The notes: generated from the letters alone by a model not told the origin. Counted from the first letter of the stretch, positions 8,801 to 18,181 are shown. The stretch is DNA of 64,000 nucleotides from Sulfurimonas sp. HSL3-1 (GCF_039645995.1 NZ_CP147920.1:2232001-2296000); one strand, 5' to 3'. Program-made: numbers and translations.

Positions 8801-9574
8801 TTATTTAACAACGAACCAGGGGTTAAGCAGGTTCTCTTTGTTGTAGACCATCGGCACTTCTACTTCAGAATCTGGCTGATACTGATAGGTCATCTTCCCG
8901 CTTTCGCGTACGACGGCATCCGCCGCGGCCGTATCCCACTCCATCGTCGGGGCAAGACGCGGGTAGACGTCGGCCTCGCCCTCGGCGACCATGCAGAGTT
9001 TGAGCGAGCTTCCCTTGGAGACCTGGTGGATCTCCTCCGTCGTCTTCGCCAACGCATCGATAAACGCCTGGGTCTCTTCCGAGAGGTGAGACTTGCTCGC
9101 GACGACATTGAGGTACATCTCCGGGGTCAGGTTGCGTTTCAGCGGCAGGCTCTGGCCGTTTTTAAACGCACCCTCCCCCTTTTTCGCCTTGTACATATCG
9201 CCCAGGGCCGGAGCGTAGACGACGCCGAGGACCGGGCTGTCTTTGTGGATGAGAGCAATATTGACGGTGAACTCGCCGTTTTTCTTGATAAACTCTTTGG
9301 TCCCGTCAATGGGGTCGATACACCAGTAGTACTCCCACCCTTTACGCTCCTCGAAAGGCACTTCCTTGTTCTCTTCCGACATCAAAGGGATCTGCGGATA
9401 AAGCGCGGTCAAGGCACTGCAGATAATCTCGTTGGAGAGCGTGTCGGCCTCGGTCAGCGGCGACTTGTCGTCTTTGTATTCAACGCCGAAATCTTTTTCG
9501 TAAACGTCCATAATGGCGTCTCCTGCCTTCTGGGCGATGGCGACAACGGCATCGAGATCAATCGTTTCAAGCAT
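8801..9574 (-). CDS. cysQ: 3'(2'),5'-bisphosphate nucleotidase (PAP phosphatase)
   Basis: The 257-residue inositol-monophosphatase-fold protein has [25 protein letters not shown] and [19 protein letters not shown], the metal-binding motifs of CysQ, plus the C-terminal [10 protein letters not shown] motif. It hydrolyses PAP, the by-product of sulfotransferases and PAPS reductases, to AMP. It overlaps cysC by 8 bp. Its presence in a locus with a sulfotransferase and no visible PAPS reductase fits a role in pulling sulfation forward by removing the inhibitory product. Confidence 0.93.
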   Translation of the reverse strand: MLETIDLDAVVAIAQKAGDAIMDVYEKDFGVEYKDDKSPLTEADTLSNEIICSALTALYPQIPLMSEENKEVPFEERKGWEYYWCIDPIDGTKEFIKKNGEFTVNIALIHKDSPVLGVVYAPALGDMYKAKKGEGAFKNGQSLPLKRNLTPEMYLNVVASKSHLSEETQAFIDALAKTTEEIHQVSKGSSLKLCMVAEGEADVYPRLAPTMEWDTAAADAVVRESGKMTYQYQPDSEVEVPMVYNKENLLNPWFVVK

Positions 9575-10181
9575 TCAGATGTCCTTTGGTTTCAAGATAG
9601 TCGATGACCTGCATCGCGGCCTCTTCGACGGGGATATTGTCATTGCGGATATGCACTTCCGGCATTTCCGGCGCTTCGTAGGGAGAGTCTATGCCCGTAA
9701 AGTTGGGGATCTCGCCGGCCCGGGCTTTTTTATAGAGTCCCTTCGGATCCCTGGTTTCGCAGACCGCCAGCGGCGTATCGATAAAGACTTCGATAAACTC
9801 CCCCGCCCCGACGAGGGAACGTACCTGTTCCCGGTCGCTTCGAAAAGGCGAGATAAAGGCCGTCAGCACGATCTCGCCGGCGTCGACAAACAGTTTCGCT
9901 ACTTCGCCGATGCGGCGGATGTTCTCGATGCGGTCTTCGTCGGAAAACCCGAGCCCTTTGTTCAACCCGTGGCGGATATTGTCCCCGTCGAGCAGGTAGG
10001 TGTGTTTGCCCATCTCCAGCAGTTTTGCCTCGACGGCATTGGCAATCGTGCTTTTGCCCGATCCGCTCAGTCCCGTGAACCACAATACACAGGGCTTCTG
10101 CTCTTTGAGTGCCGCACGCTCGTTCATCGTAACATGGTGATCATGCCAAACAATGTTCTCCATTAACTCTCCTTGATTCAA
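9567..10181 (-). CDS. cysC: Adenylylsulfate (APS) kinase
   Basis: The 204-residue protein has the P-loop [14 protein letters not shown] near residue 35, [12 protein letters not shown], the [13 protein letters not shown] segment and [11 protein letters not shown], the standard motif series of APS kinase. It phosphorylates APS to PAPS. Here it is a separate protein instead of a fusion to CysN, and it overlaps both the permease gene (4 bp) and cysQ (8 bp). A dedicated APS kinase is only needed where PAPS is the required product. Confidence 0.95.
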   Translation of the reverse strand: MNQGELMENIVWHDHHVTMNERAALKEQKPCVLWFTGLSGSGKSTIANAVEAKLLEMGKHTYLLDGDNIRHGLNKGLGFSDEDRIENIRRIGEVAKLFVDAGEIVLTAFISPFRSDREQVRSLVGAGEFIEVFIDTPLAVCETRDPKGLYKKARAGEIPNFTGIDSPYEAPEMPEVHIRNDNIPVEEAAMQVIDYLETKGHLNA

Positions 10182-11911
10182 CTGCCGAACGGAAAAAATA
10201 TCGGTACCAATGCCAGCACAAGCGCGCTGTAAAGTACCGAAACCGGCAATCCGATCCTGACAAAGTCCGCGAACTTATACCCGCCGGGACCGTAGACCAT
10301 CAGGTTCGTCTGGTAACCGTAGGGGCTCATAAAGCTCGCACTTGCGCCGTAGGCGACCGCCATGATAAAAGGCATAGGGTCGGTGCCCAGCGCCGTTGCC
10401 GTTGCGTAGGCGACGGGGAAGCTGAGGGCAGCCGCGGCATTGTTCGTGATGATCTCCGTCAACAGGAACGTCATCAGGTAGACGGCGGCGAATGTGCCGT
10501 ATATTCCTATGCTCCCTGTCGCCTCTTTAATCCCGTTGCCCAACATTTCCGCGACGCCGCTGTTCATCAGCACCTGGGCGATTCCCAGCGCCGAGCCGAT
10601 GATCAGCACCAGTTCGAAGGGGAACGTCAATTTTACATCGCGCAGCGACAAGAACTTGAATATGATGAAGAGCCCCAGCAGGACAAAAAGGCCTTTCAAA
10701 AAGGGGAACACACCCGTCGCGCTTAAAACGATCACGCCGAGGAAAAGGCCCAGAATAAGCAGGCTCGTCCTCGTATCGAACTTATGGTTGAGCGACAGGT
10801 TCGATACGAAATAGAAATTCTTTTTCAAATTCTCGCGTTTGGAGAAGTCCTCTCCCGCCGTCAGCAGGAGGGTATCCCCCGCCTGCAACTCAATATTGCC
10901 CAGCTTGCCGGAGAGCTTCTCGCTCCCCCGCCGTACCGCAACGACCGCCGCATCGAACTTCGTGCGAAACTCTGCCGTCTTGATGGTTCGGCCCACCAGC
11001 GCCGATTCATGGGAAACGACGACTTCCGTCAGATTGTCCTGCAGTGGGCAGCGCTTGTTGTCGAAAATCGCCAGCCCTTTGAAACGGTTCAGCTCCTGAA
11101 CGTCGCGCATATTGCCCGTAAAGATCAGGACATCCCCCGCCTGCAGCACCTCCCGCGGCGTGACGGGAGAGATCAGGCGATCGCCGCGCATGACTTCCGC
11201 CAAAAAGAGCTGCTCCATGCTGCGAAGACCGTTTTCCTGGATCGTCTTTCCGGCAAGCGGCGAATCGGAACCGACGCGTGCCTCCAGAAAATAGCGTTCC
11301 TCCTGGGCACGTCCCTTTGTCGCATAGGTCGGCAGCAGCTTTGAGCCGAACAGGCTCAAAAATAGCCCCCCGGCCACGGCCAGCGGGAGTCCGACATAGA
11401 TAAAATCAAACAGAGACAGCGGCGTGAGGCCCGCATCGACAACGAAGCCGTTGACGATCAGATTGGTCGACGTACCGATGAGCGTCATCGTCCCGCCGAA
11501 GATCGCCGCATACGAAAGGGGGATCATCGCTTTGGAGGGGGCAACGTGTTTGTTGTTTTTGACCATGCTCATCATCGATGCGACAACGGCCGTATTGTTC
11601 AAAAAAGCGGAAAAAAGCGATGTCAGCCCCGTCAGTCGCAGCATCGATGCGAAACGGTTCGGCGAGAAGACCGCATGCGACAGCCACTCCACGACGGCCG
11701 TGCGCTCGATCACGCTTGAAATGACGATCAGCAGTACCAGCACGATCAGCGACGGATTGACAAAGTTGTGCAGCATCGCTTTGGTCTCGATAAGCCCGGT
11801 AAGGTAATAGAGCATCAACAAACCGAAAAAAAGCACTCCCGGACGGATGGTGCCGCGGATGAGCAGCACGATCAACCCTCCAAGCGAAAACAGGACCAGC
11901 ATGACACTCAT
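10178..11911 (-). CDS. SLC13/DASS-type permease with two TrkA-C (RCK_C) domains, probable sulfate importer
   Basis: The 577-residue protein has clustered hydrophobic helices at residues 1-190, then a soluble stretch of about 190 residues with two RCK_C-like repeats ([16 protein letters not shown] and [16 protein letters not shown] mark their starts), then a second block of membrane helices that includes [17 protein letters not shown]. This layout is that of SLC13-family anion transporters such as the SAC1-like sulfate permeases. Its position between cysN and cysC, overlapping cysC by 4 bp, makes sulfate the likely substrate. Other anions such as dicarboxylates cannot be excluded from sequence alone. 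Confidence 0.82.
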   Translation of the reverse strand: MSVMLVLFSLGGLIVLLIRGTIRPGVLFFGLLMLYYLTGLIETKAMLHNFVNPSLIVLVLLIVISSVIERTAVVEWLSHAVFSPNRFASMLRLTGLTSLFSAFLNNTAVVASMMSMVKNNKHVAPSKAMIPLSYAAIFGGTMTLIGTSTNLIVNGFVVDAGLTPLSLFDFIYVGLPLAVAGGLFLSLFGSKLLPTYATKGRAQEERYFLEARVGSDSPLAGKTIQENGLRSMEQLFLAEVMRGDRLISPVTPREVLQAGDVLIFTGNMRDVQELNRFKGLAIFDNKRCPLQDNLTEVVVSHESALVGRTIKTAEFRTKFDAAVVAVRRGSEKLSGKLGNIELQAGDTLLLTAGEDFSKRENLKKNFYFVSNLSLNHKFDTRTSLLILGLFLGVIVLSATGVFPFLKGLFVLLGLFIIFKFLSLRDVKLTFPFELVLIIGSALGIAQVLMNSGVAEMLGNGIKEATGSIGIYGTFAAVYLMTFLLTEIITNNAAAALSFPVAYATATALGTDPMPFIMAVAYGASASFMSPYGYQTNLMVYGPGGYKFADFVRIGLPVSVLYSALVLALVPIFFPFGS

Positions 11912-11921
11912 GGCGTTTTAC

Positions 11922-13397
11922 TTAATTGTTCTCAAATACGGAAACGTCACGGGCACCCCACTCGGGGAAGTGTTCACGGATGTAGGCGTTGAGCGCCTTT
12001 TCGGCCTCGGTATATTCACGTACCGACGCGACTTTCTCATGCTCCCGCGCGGCGACGTCGACGATCATCCCCGCCCCGACGGTATTGTTCGTCACGCGGT
12101 CAACCACGATAAAACTGCCGGTCTGACGGTTGTCGCTGTAGTGGTCCGCCGCGATGGGACGGTTGAGCACCAGTTTGCACGAGGCGATGTCGTTGAGCGC
12201 CAGCGTATCGACCTGTTCACGCTCGTAGGTGTTGACATCGATCTTGTAGTTGATGTCTTCAAAGCGCCCGGTCGCGTCTGACGTCGCCCGCTTGATGTAA
12301 TAGCTCTGCTCCGGCTGCATCGGCGTCTCGTCCATCCAGACGAGCATCACTTTCAATGCATTGGAGACGCGGGGAACGTCATCCGTGTGTACCAGCATGT
12401 CACCGCGGCTGATGTCAACCTCATCCTCCGTCGTGATCGTCACGGCCATCGGGGCATAGGCTGCATCCGCTGTTGCATGACGGTCCGCCTCGGTGACGTC
12501 ACCGGAATTGATAATGCTTTTGACCGTCGTTGTCTTGCCAGAAGGTAGCACGGTGATGGCATCACCAACGCGGACGCTGCCCGAAGCGATCGTCCCGCAG
12601 AATCCGCGGAAATCGAGATTCGGACGGTTGACGTACTGCACCGGGAAGCGGAAAGAGGCCTTGTCACCGGCGATCTGTTCGGCATTGCGGTAGTCGATCG
12701 TGTCGAGCAGTTCGAGCAGCGGTTTGTCTTTGAACCAAGGCATACGGTCACTCTTGTCAACAACGTTGTCGCCATCCAGGGCGCTCATCGGAATATAAAT
12801 CGTTTCCGGACGCGCCGCACCGTGCATCGGCAGCTGGTCAAGCACCTCTTTCTCATAGGAGTGCTTGATCTCCTCAAAGCGCTCTTCGGAAAAGTCTACA
12901 AGGTCCATTTTGTTCACCGCCACGACAATGTGACGGATCCCCAGCAGGTTGACGATGTAGGTATGGCGTCTCGTCTGGGTCAGAATCCCTTTGCGCGCAT
13001 CGATGAGGATGATTGCTACGTCCGCCGTCGAGGCGCCGGTGACCATGTTGCGCGTGTACTGCTCGTGGCCCGGGGTGTCGGCGATGATGTATTTGCGCTT
13101 GTCCGTCGCGAAGAAGCGGTAAGCGACGTCGATGGTGATCCCCTGCTCGCGTTCGCTCTGCAGCCCGTCGACGAGCAGTGCCATATCGATCTTCTCGCCG
13201 GTCGTACCGTACTTTTTGCTTTCGCTCTCCGCGGCGGCGAGCTGATCTTCGAAGATCATTTTAGAATCGTACAGCAGGCGCCCGATCAGGGTGCTTTTGC
13301 CGTCATCGACGCTTCCGCAGGTCAAAAAGCGGAGCATATCTTTGTTCTCATGCTCCTTGAGATAAGCTTCGATGTTTTCTGCCGGTGTATGCGCCAT
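11922..13397 (-). CDS. cysN: Sulfate adenylyltransferase subunit 1 (GTPase)
   Basis: The 491-residue translation-factor-like GTPase has the P-loop LTCGSVDDGKSTLIG near residue 25, DTPGHEQY for the G3 motif and NKMDLVDF for G4. With CysD it forms ATP sulfurylase, making APS from sulfate and ATP with GTP hydrolysis. The protein ends after the EF-Tu-like domains, with no C-terminal APS kinase domain, consistent with the separate cysC downstream. The start codon overlaps the cysD stop by one base. Confidence 0.96.
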   Translation of the reverse strand: MAHTPAENIEAYLKEHENKDMLRFLTCGSVDDGKSTLIGRLLYDSKMIFEDQLAAAESESKKYGTTGEKIDMALLVDGLQSEREQGITIDVAYRFFATDKRKYIIADTPGHEQYTRNMVTGASTADVAIILIDARKGILTQTRRHTYIVNLLGIRHIVVAVNKMDLVDFSEERFEEIKHSYEKEVLDQLPMHGAARPETIYIPMSALDGDNVVDKSDRMPWFKDKPLLELLDTIDYRNAEQIAGDKASFRFPVQYVNRPNLDFRGFCGTIASGSVRVGDAITVLPSGKTTTVKSIINSGDVTEADRHATADAAYAPMAVTITTEDEVDISRGDMLVHTDDVPRVSNALKVMLVWMDETPMQPEQSYYIKRATSDATGRFEDINYKIDVNTYEREQVDTLALNDIASCKLVLNRPIAADHYSDNRQTGSFIVVDRVTNNTVGAGMIVDVAAREHEKVASVREYTEAEKALNAYIREHFPEWGARDVSVFENN

Positions 13398-14308
13398 TAA
13401 AAGTACCCCTCGATTTTTTTCTTTTCCATTGCCCCTTCCTGATCCTTGTCGATCAGACGGCCTTCACGTTCACTGCTTTTGGAGAGCAGCATCTCCTTGA
13501 TAATCTCCGGCAGGGTTGCGGCTGAAGAGTTGATTGCCCCCGTCAGCGGGTAGCATCCCAGTGTCCGGAAACGGACCATCTCGTTTTTCGCCTTGGCCTT
13601 CAGCTCCTCGGGCACCCGTTCGTCATCGACCATGATCTTGGTCCCTTCGTACTCGACGACCGGGCGCTCCTTGGCAAAATAGAGCGACGGGATGGGGATC
13701 TGCTCAAGGTAGATGTACTGCCAGATATCCAGCTCCGTCCAGTTGGAAATCGGGAAGACCCGGACGCTTTCGCCCTTCTGGATCGCCGTGTTATAGACGT
13801 TCCACAGCTCCGGACGCTGGTTCTTAGGATCCCAGCGGTGCTGCTTGTCGCGGAAAGAGAAGATACGCTCCTTGGCCCGCGATTTCTCCTCGTCCCGGCG
13901 CGCCCCGCCGATGACGGCATCGTAACCGCCCATATTAAGCGCCTGTTTCAGCCCCTCTGTTTTCATAATGTCCGTATGAACTTTGCTGCCGTGTTCAAAA
14001 GGCGAGATATTCATACGCTCCCCCTCGGGGTTCGAATGAACGACCAGGTCAAACCCCAATTCCTTGGCACGGCGGTCGCGGAATTCGATCATCTCTCCGA
14101 ACTTCCACTGGGTATCGACATGCAACATTGGAAAAGGCACTTTGCCGGGGGCAAAGGCTTTCATCGCCAGATGCAGCATGACTGAGGAGTCCTTGCCGAC
14201 GGAGTACATCATCACCGGGTTTGAAAAGGCTGCGGCGACTTCGCGCAATATGTGCACCGATTCGGCCTCAAGCTGTTTGAGGTGTGTCAGGCGTTTCTCA
14301 TCTAGCAT
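13397..14308 (-). CDS. cysD: Sulfate adenylyltransferase subunit 2
   Basis: The 303-residue protein has the PP-loop [14 protein letters not shown] near residue 36, [15 protein letters not shown] and a C-terminal region with GCYPLTGA, all typical of CysD. It is the catalytic subunit of ATP sulfurylase. It is the first gene of the minus-strand locus. The ATG at 14308 is preceded by AGGAAGG about 10-12 bp upstream. The operon promoter should lie in the AT-rich 313 bp between this gene and the tRNA. Confidence 0.96.
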   Translation of the reverse strand: MLDEKRLTHLKQLEAESVHILREVAAAFSNPVMMYSVGKDSSVMLHLAMKAFAPGKVPFPMLHVDTQWKFGEMIEFRDRRAKELGFDLVVHSNPEGERMNISPFEHGSKVHTDIMKTEGLKQALNMGGYDAVIGGARRDEEKSRAKERIFSFRDKQHRWDPKNQRPELWNVYNTAIQKGESVRVFPISNWTELDIWQYIYLEQIPIPSLYFAKERPVVEYEGTKIMVDDERVPEELKAKAKNEMVRFRTLGCYPLTGAINSSAATLPEIIKEMLLSKSSEREGRLIDKDQEGAMEKKKIEGYF

Positions 14309-14621
14309 CTATGTTTATCCTTCCTTGTGAATATATGGGTGTTTTTTCGATTGAAGAGCCACGATGCCCTTGTGCAGGAACCTCTCCAGGCTATAGCAGT
14401 ACGATACTCACTTTAATCATCCAAGCAGCTGTCGGTGAAAACGTACTCGTATTCTCATTGCTGCTCTCTATAAAATCTTCGGATTCTACCTTTTCTCATA
14501 TAAATAGTGCATTAACTAGTGGTTTAGTGTTACAAAATGCTAACAAATTTTTAGGGTGAAAGTGTACTCAAATAGCTTATTTTTTAAACAATATCGGTCA
14601 ACATTGGTCACGAAAAGTCAG
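14309..14621 (-). other. 313-bp leader region of the cys operon
   Basis: No gene is seen here. The part near 14480-14600 is AT-rich and is the likely promoter region of the cysD operon. I could not find a convincing -35/-10 pair or a riboswitch fold I recognise. The segment nearer cysD (14340-14420) is GC-richer and has short complementary stretches. It may be a structured leader, but I cannot name it. Confidence 0.35.
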
Positions 14622-14697
14622 TGGTGTCCCCACGAGGACTCGAACCTCGAGCTAGGCCTTAGGAGGGCCCTGCTTTATCCTGTTAAGCGATGAGGAC
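14622..14697 (-). tRNA. tRNA-Arg (anticodon CCT)
   Basis: Read on the minus strand the 76 nt fold into a full cloverleaf. The acceptor stem GTCCTCA pairs with TGGGGAC (one G-U), the D-stem is GCTT/AAGC, the anticodon stem is GGGCC/GGCCT around the loop CTCCTAA, and the T-arm CGAGG-TTCGAGT-CCTCG is perfect. ACCA is encoded at the 3' end. The anticodon CCT reads the arginine codon AGG. The 3' end faces the cys/polysaccharide locus, a typical position for an integration hot spot, although I see no duplicated tRNA end within this window. Confidence 0.94.
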
Positions 14698-14741
14698 GTA
14701 TCGGATGGAAAAGAAGATAGGTATTGTATCGAACGGAGCTT

Positions 14742-15101
14742 TCAATACTGGTAGACGCACTCTTTGTAGATGATGTTGACGACGGGCTGGACATTATTGA
14801 CGCGCCACTGCTCCTCGATGACGCTCTGGCGCAACCCGCTGCGTTCACGGTCCGCCGCACAGAGCTTGCGCACGATTTCCGTATAGCTGTAGTTGCGCGG
14901 ATCGTTGCGGCACCAGGCCATCAGTTCGGCTCCCTTGGCAATGTAGCGGTAATAGTAGTCGTAGCGCGACGTCGGGGATTGGATACGTTTCGCGGCGCGG
15001 TACTGCTTGTCGAGAGCGGTAAAATCGCTTTCAAGTTTTTCGCACGACAGCGCGCCAAGCAGCACCGGGAGGACAATCACTGCGATGATGGATATTTTCA
15101 T
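14742..15101 (-). CDS. Small secreted cysteine-containing protein (paralogue of its upstream neighbour)
   Basis: The 119-residue product starts MKISIIAVIVLPVLLGALSCEKL, a signal peptide with a Cys right after it. The site is a poor lipobox, so lipidation is uncertain. I chose the ATG at 15101 over an in-frame GTG at 15110, because the upstream gene's stop and a GAAGTG stretch give it a ribosome site. The pattern C-x-F-x-K-Y-x-SP-x-S, then C and a late PVV-x-C, is shared with the protein encoded just upstream, pointing to an old tandem duplication. Function unknown. Probably periplasmic. Confidence 0.6.
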   Translation of the reverse strand: MKISIIAVIVLPVLLGALSCEKLESDFTALDKQYRAAKRIQSPTSRYDYYYRYIAKGAELMAWCRNDPRNYSYTEIVRKLCAADRERSGLRQSVIEEQWRVNNVQPVVNIIYKECVYQY

Positions 15102-15106
15102 GACAT

Positions 15107-15490
15107 TCACTTCGGCAAGGGGTGAATACCCTGCTGAATCGTGCCGCAGCGTACTTCGGTCACCACCGGCGGATGGGTAATGGCGTAGCGTTTCAGCTCC
15201 GCAACGTTCTCCAGGTGGTATGAGGCGATGTCGGCCTGTTCGGAGTCGATCTTCTTACCCAGCATGTACCACTGCGTCGTGCTCATTCTGTCTTTGCAGA
15301 CTTTATAGATCTTCCCGCCCTCGCTCCTGAACTGCCGTATCACCTTTTCGCTTGCCGGAGAGGGTATCTCGGCCTCTATCACCGCGTCATACGCCTTTTC
15401 AATTGGTGCGAAGGCTTCGACCATCCGGGCACACTCCTGCCGTGTCGCAGCAATGAGCAGCATGGGGACGATCAGGAAAAAAAGTTTCAT
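15107..15490 (-). CDS. Small secreted cysteine-containing protein
   Basis: The 127-residue product begins MKLFFLIVPMLLIAATRQECARM, a signal peptide followed by a Cys. Later there is another Cys in KVCKDR and one in VRCGT near the C-terminus. These align by eye with those of the following gene, as do the SPAS and PPVV segments, so the two form a divergent tandem pair about 5 bp apart and are probably co-transcribed. I recognise no domain. Confidence 0.62.
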   Translation of the reverse strand: MKLFFLIVPMLLIAATRQECARMVEAFAPIEKAYDAVIEAEIPSPASEKVIRQFRSEGGKIYKVCKDRMSTTQWYMLGKKIDSEQADIASYHLENVAELKRYAITHPPVVTEVRCGTIQQGIHPLPK

Positions 15491-15573
15491 GCGAAGCCTT
15501 CTTGAGTGCGCAGCATAAAGCTGGCAGCGGGTGTCACTCCTTGGCCCTATCTACTACGCGTTATAATGCCGCT

Positions 15574-15864
15574 ATGTGGTACACCTTCGATAACGACGAT
15601 CTCATCCTTCATCTGCGTATCCAGCCCAAAGCGAGTTCGAACGAACTGGCCGAAATCATGGGCGAGGAGCGCAAACTGCGCATCACCGCCCCGCCCGTGG
15701 ACGGCAAGGCCAATAAACACATCATAGCACTGCTGGCGAAAATGTGCAAGGTTGCCAAGGGGGACGTCACGATAGAGTCGGGTGAGCTGGGAAGGAATAA
15801 ACGGGTACGGATCAAAAGCCCTCGGTTGTTGCCCGAGGGCGTCGAACCGCCGGTGTCAGCGTAA
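15574..15864 (+). CDS. DUF167/YggU-family protein
   Basis: The 96-residue product begins MWYTFDNDDLILHLRI and has QPKASSNELAEI and APPVDGKANKHIIALLAK, the two conserved blocks of the YggU (DUF167) family. The biochemical role of this family is not established. I chose the ATG at 15574 because the family starts at this point. An upstream in-frame ATG at 15502 would add 24 residues that look like non-coding sequence. It converges on argS with repeat A between them. Confidence 0.85.
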   Translation: MWYTFDNDDLILHLRIQPKASSNELAEIMGEERKLRITAPPVDGKANKHIIALLAKMCKVAKGDVTIESGELGRNKRVRIKSPRLLPEGVEPPVSA

Positions 15865-15883
15865 CTCGCGCTACATCTCACAA

Positions 15884-16198
15884 GAGCTTCGGCACACCGA
15901 AGCGCATCCAATAAAATTGGAGAACTGGCCTTGAGCGCTCCTTGTAAGCCGCCCTGGAGGCATAAAGCCAGGAAGGGCGAGCGATTCGCGAAAGGCCGCT
16001 TTTTGCGCTACTTTTTCTAAAAAAGTGGCATACATGTATTCTTCTCTATCTTTTCTTTTTCATAAGAAAAGAAACAAAAGAAAATCGTCGTTGCGCGAAT
16101 CGCTCGCTGCTCCCGGCTTTATGCCTCCGCAGCGGCTTTCATGGCACGCTTAACGACCGTTTGCCTATTGATAGATGCGCTTCGACGTATCGAAGCTT
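15884..16198. repeat. Repeat A, copy 1: ~314-bp imperfect fold-back element
   Basis: The segment is nearly a full-length inverted repeat: the left arm (from GAGCTTCGG at 15884 through GGAAGGGCGAGCGATTCGCG) matches the reverse complement of the right arm (CGCGAATCGCTCGCTGCTCC through GATGCGCTTCGA...GAAGC). A second copy lies at 25276-25589 in the same orientation. Each end also carries its own small hairpin: here GCTTCGG/CCGAAGC on the left and GCTTCGA/TCGAAGC on the right, while in the other copy the G-C and A-T pairs are swapped. It contains no credible gene and sits between convergent yggU and argS. It is probably a small non-autonomous mobile or structured repeat. Confidence 0.85.
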
Positions 16199-16248
16199 TT
16201 CTTGTACATGAAGAAAGAAGGTAGTGAGTGGCGGAGTGAGCCCGAGGC

Positions 16249-17844
16249 CTACTTCTCGTCGGCGACCATCCGGTCTTTGGCCGTGATCCCCATCAGGGAG
16301 AGGCCGGTGCGGATGGAGAGGGCAACCATCAAGAAGAGTTTGAGCAGTTTCGCTTCTTCCTCGGTCCCCAGTACGCGGTAGTCGTAGTAGAACTTGTGCA
16401 GACGGGCCGCGAGGGACTTGAGGTACTCCGGCAGCTTCTGCACCTGGCGCGATGCGAAGGCGTCCTCGATCACCTCGGGCAGCAGCAGCGCTTCAAAGAG
16501 CAGTGCGTCGGCGTCGGCATTGAGCCCTATGAGCTCCGCCGCCATGATCTGCTCCTCCGTCAGCTCGCTCTTGGAGAGGATCGTCTGGATCCGCGCATGG
16601 GCGTAGTTGATGTAGTAGACCGGATTCGAGTTGTCCTGCTTCTTGAGCGTCTCGACGTCGAACTCCAAGGCCGTATCGCTCTTCTTGCTCGCGAAGATAA
16701 AGCGCAGGGCGTCCGCCCCGATCTCCTCGACGATGTCGCTCATCAAGATGACGTTCCCGGCCCGCTTGCTCATCTTGTACGGTTCGCCGTCTTTGAGCAG
16801 ACTGACCATCTGCGACAGCAGAATCTCCAGCTTGTCGGCATCATACCCCAGGAAGCGGGCCGCCGCTTTCACGCGGGCGATGTAGCCGTGGTGGTCCGCA
16901 CCCCAGATGTTGATATAGTGGTCAAATCCCTGTTCGAACTTACGGTTGTGGTAGACGATGTCGCCGGCCAGGTAGGTCGGGCGGCCGTCTTCGCGCACGA
17001 CGACCCGGTCTTTCTCGTCCCCGTGCTCCGTCGAACGGAGCCAGAGCTTCTCTTCGCCCTCGTAAACGCCCTCGCCGAGCTTCTTCATCACCCGGTCCCA
17101 GTCGTCGTAAAGCGACGCTTCGCTGACGAAGGTGTCGAAGTGGATATTCGCGTCGCCCAGGTCGGAGACGATCAGAGCCATCACCTTGTCCTTCGCCCAG
17201 AGCGCGAGCTCTTTCTGGCGGTCAACGTTGGTGAGGATGTCGCTGCCGAATGCGCCGAGTGCCTCTTCGGCAAGGATCGTCATGTATTCGCCGCGGTAGT
17301 ACTTCTCCGGCCACTCGACTTCCATGTTGAGGACACTGTGCTGCCCTTCGAGTTGCAAGGAAAGGCCCAGCAGGTCGATCTGGTTCCCGGCGTCGTTGAC
17401 GTAGTACTCGGCCGTGATGTCATAGCCCAGGCGGCGTCCGAGGCGCAGCAGCGTGTCGCCGTAGACCGCGCCGCGGGCGTGGCCGATGTGCAGCGGGCCC
17501 GTCGGGTTCGCGCTGACGAACTCGAGCAGGATCTTGCCTTCGCGGTCGGCATGGCCGAACTGCTCCGGATTGGCAAGCGCCCAGCCGGCGTACTCGTCCA
17601 TAAAGGCTTCGGAGAGTCGGAAGTTGATGTACCCCTTCGTCGCTTCGACCGCGGAGAACATCGCATGTTCGCCGAAGGAGGAAGCCAGTTCGTCGGCGAT
17701 CACCATCGGTGATTTGCGCAGCTCTTTGGCCAGGGAGAAGGCAATGGGGGTGGCGTAATGCCCGAAAGAGCGGTCTTTGGGCTTTTCGAGCACGACCTCG
17801 CGCTCAAATTGCGCTTTGAGAAGCGCCGATACACGCTGTTTCAA
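16249..17844 (-). CDS. argS: Arginyl-tRNA synthetase
   Basis: The 531-residue class I synthetase has the HIGH-type motif FVSANPTGPLHIGHARGA near residue 115, the KMSKR-type segment YKMSKRAGN near residue 355, and the C-terminal anticodon-binding domain ending near the stop. It charges tRNA-Arg. It is followed 5 bp upstream in the genome order by tatA and then gmk and an acidic protein, an order I recall from Helicobacter pylori. Translation probably begins at the ATG at 17844. Confidence 0.96.
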   Translation of the reverse strand: MKQRVSALLKAQFEREVVLEKPKDRSFGHYATPIAFSLAKELRKSPMVIADELASSFGEHAMFSAVEATKGYINFRLSEAFMDEYAGWALANPEQFGHADREGKILLEFVSANPTGPLHIGHARGAVYGDTLLRLGRRLGYDITAEYYVNDAGNQIDLLGLSLQLEGQHSVLNMEVEWPEKYYRGEYMTILAEEALGAFGSDILTNVDRQKELALWAKDKVMALIVSDLGDANIHFDTFVSEASLYDDWDRVMKKLGEGVYEGEEKLWLRSTEHGDEKDRVVVREDGRPTYLAGDIVYHNRKFEQGFDHYINIWGADHHGYIARVKAAARFLGYDADKLEILLSQMVSLLKDGEPYKMSKRAGNVILMSDIVEEIGADALRFIFASKKSDTALEFDVETLKKQDNSNPVYYINYAHARIQTILSKSELTEEQIMAAELIGLNADADALLFEALLLPEVIEDAFASRQVQKLPEYLKSLAARLHKFYYDYRVLGTEEEAKLLKLFLMVALSIRTGLSLMGITAKDRMVADEK

Positions 17845-17849
17845 ATCGG

Positions 17850-18086
17850 TTACGCCTGTTTTTCGGATTCTTTGGGTGCTTCGGAAGCCGCCGTTGCGTC
17901 ACCGCCCTCGACTTTTTTGGGGGCCTCGTTGCTTGCAACCTCTTCCGGTTCGTCTTTCATCTCATTCTTGAAGTTCTTGATTCCCTTGCCGATACCCTTG
18001 GCAAGATCCGGAATTTTTTTCGCACCGAAGAGCAGGACGATGATCCCGAAAATCAACAGCAGTTCAGTTCCGCTTGGCATACCCAT
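17850..18086 (-). CDS. tatA: Sec-independent translocase subunit TatA
   Basis: The 78-residue protein has one N-terminal membrane helix ([19 protein letters not shown]), then the [20 protein letters not shown] amphipathic helix with the FG hinge, and an acidic/polar tail, the standard layout of TatA. It forms the pore of the twin-arginine export system. A clear AAGGA ribosome site precedes the ATG at 18086. A TATTAT box at 18120-18125 on the same strand is a plausible -10 element for a tatA-argS transcript. Confidence 0.95.
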   Translation of the reverse strand: MGMPSGTELLLIFGIIVLLFGAKKIPDLAKGIGKGIKNFKNEMKDEPEEVASNEAPKKVEGGDATAASEAPKESEKQA

Positions 18087-18181
18087 AGTAAATCCTTAGG
18101 TGGTTTTTTTGGAAATGTAATAATAGCGAAAAAATGCAGGGATATTGGTTAGTAAAAACGTTTGCGGCGGCGGGAGGGGCG

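Noticed and set aside
14309-14621. Riboswitch in the cysD leader
   Set aside because: Short complementary stretches exist but do not match any riboswitch or T-box consensus I know.
16396-17712. Very long plus-strand frames inside argS and similar frames inside cysN, fdh, tkt and tsf
   Set aside because: They are antisense shadows of GC-rich conserved genes, with high Arg/Asp/Val content and no family match.
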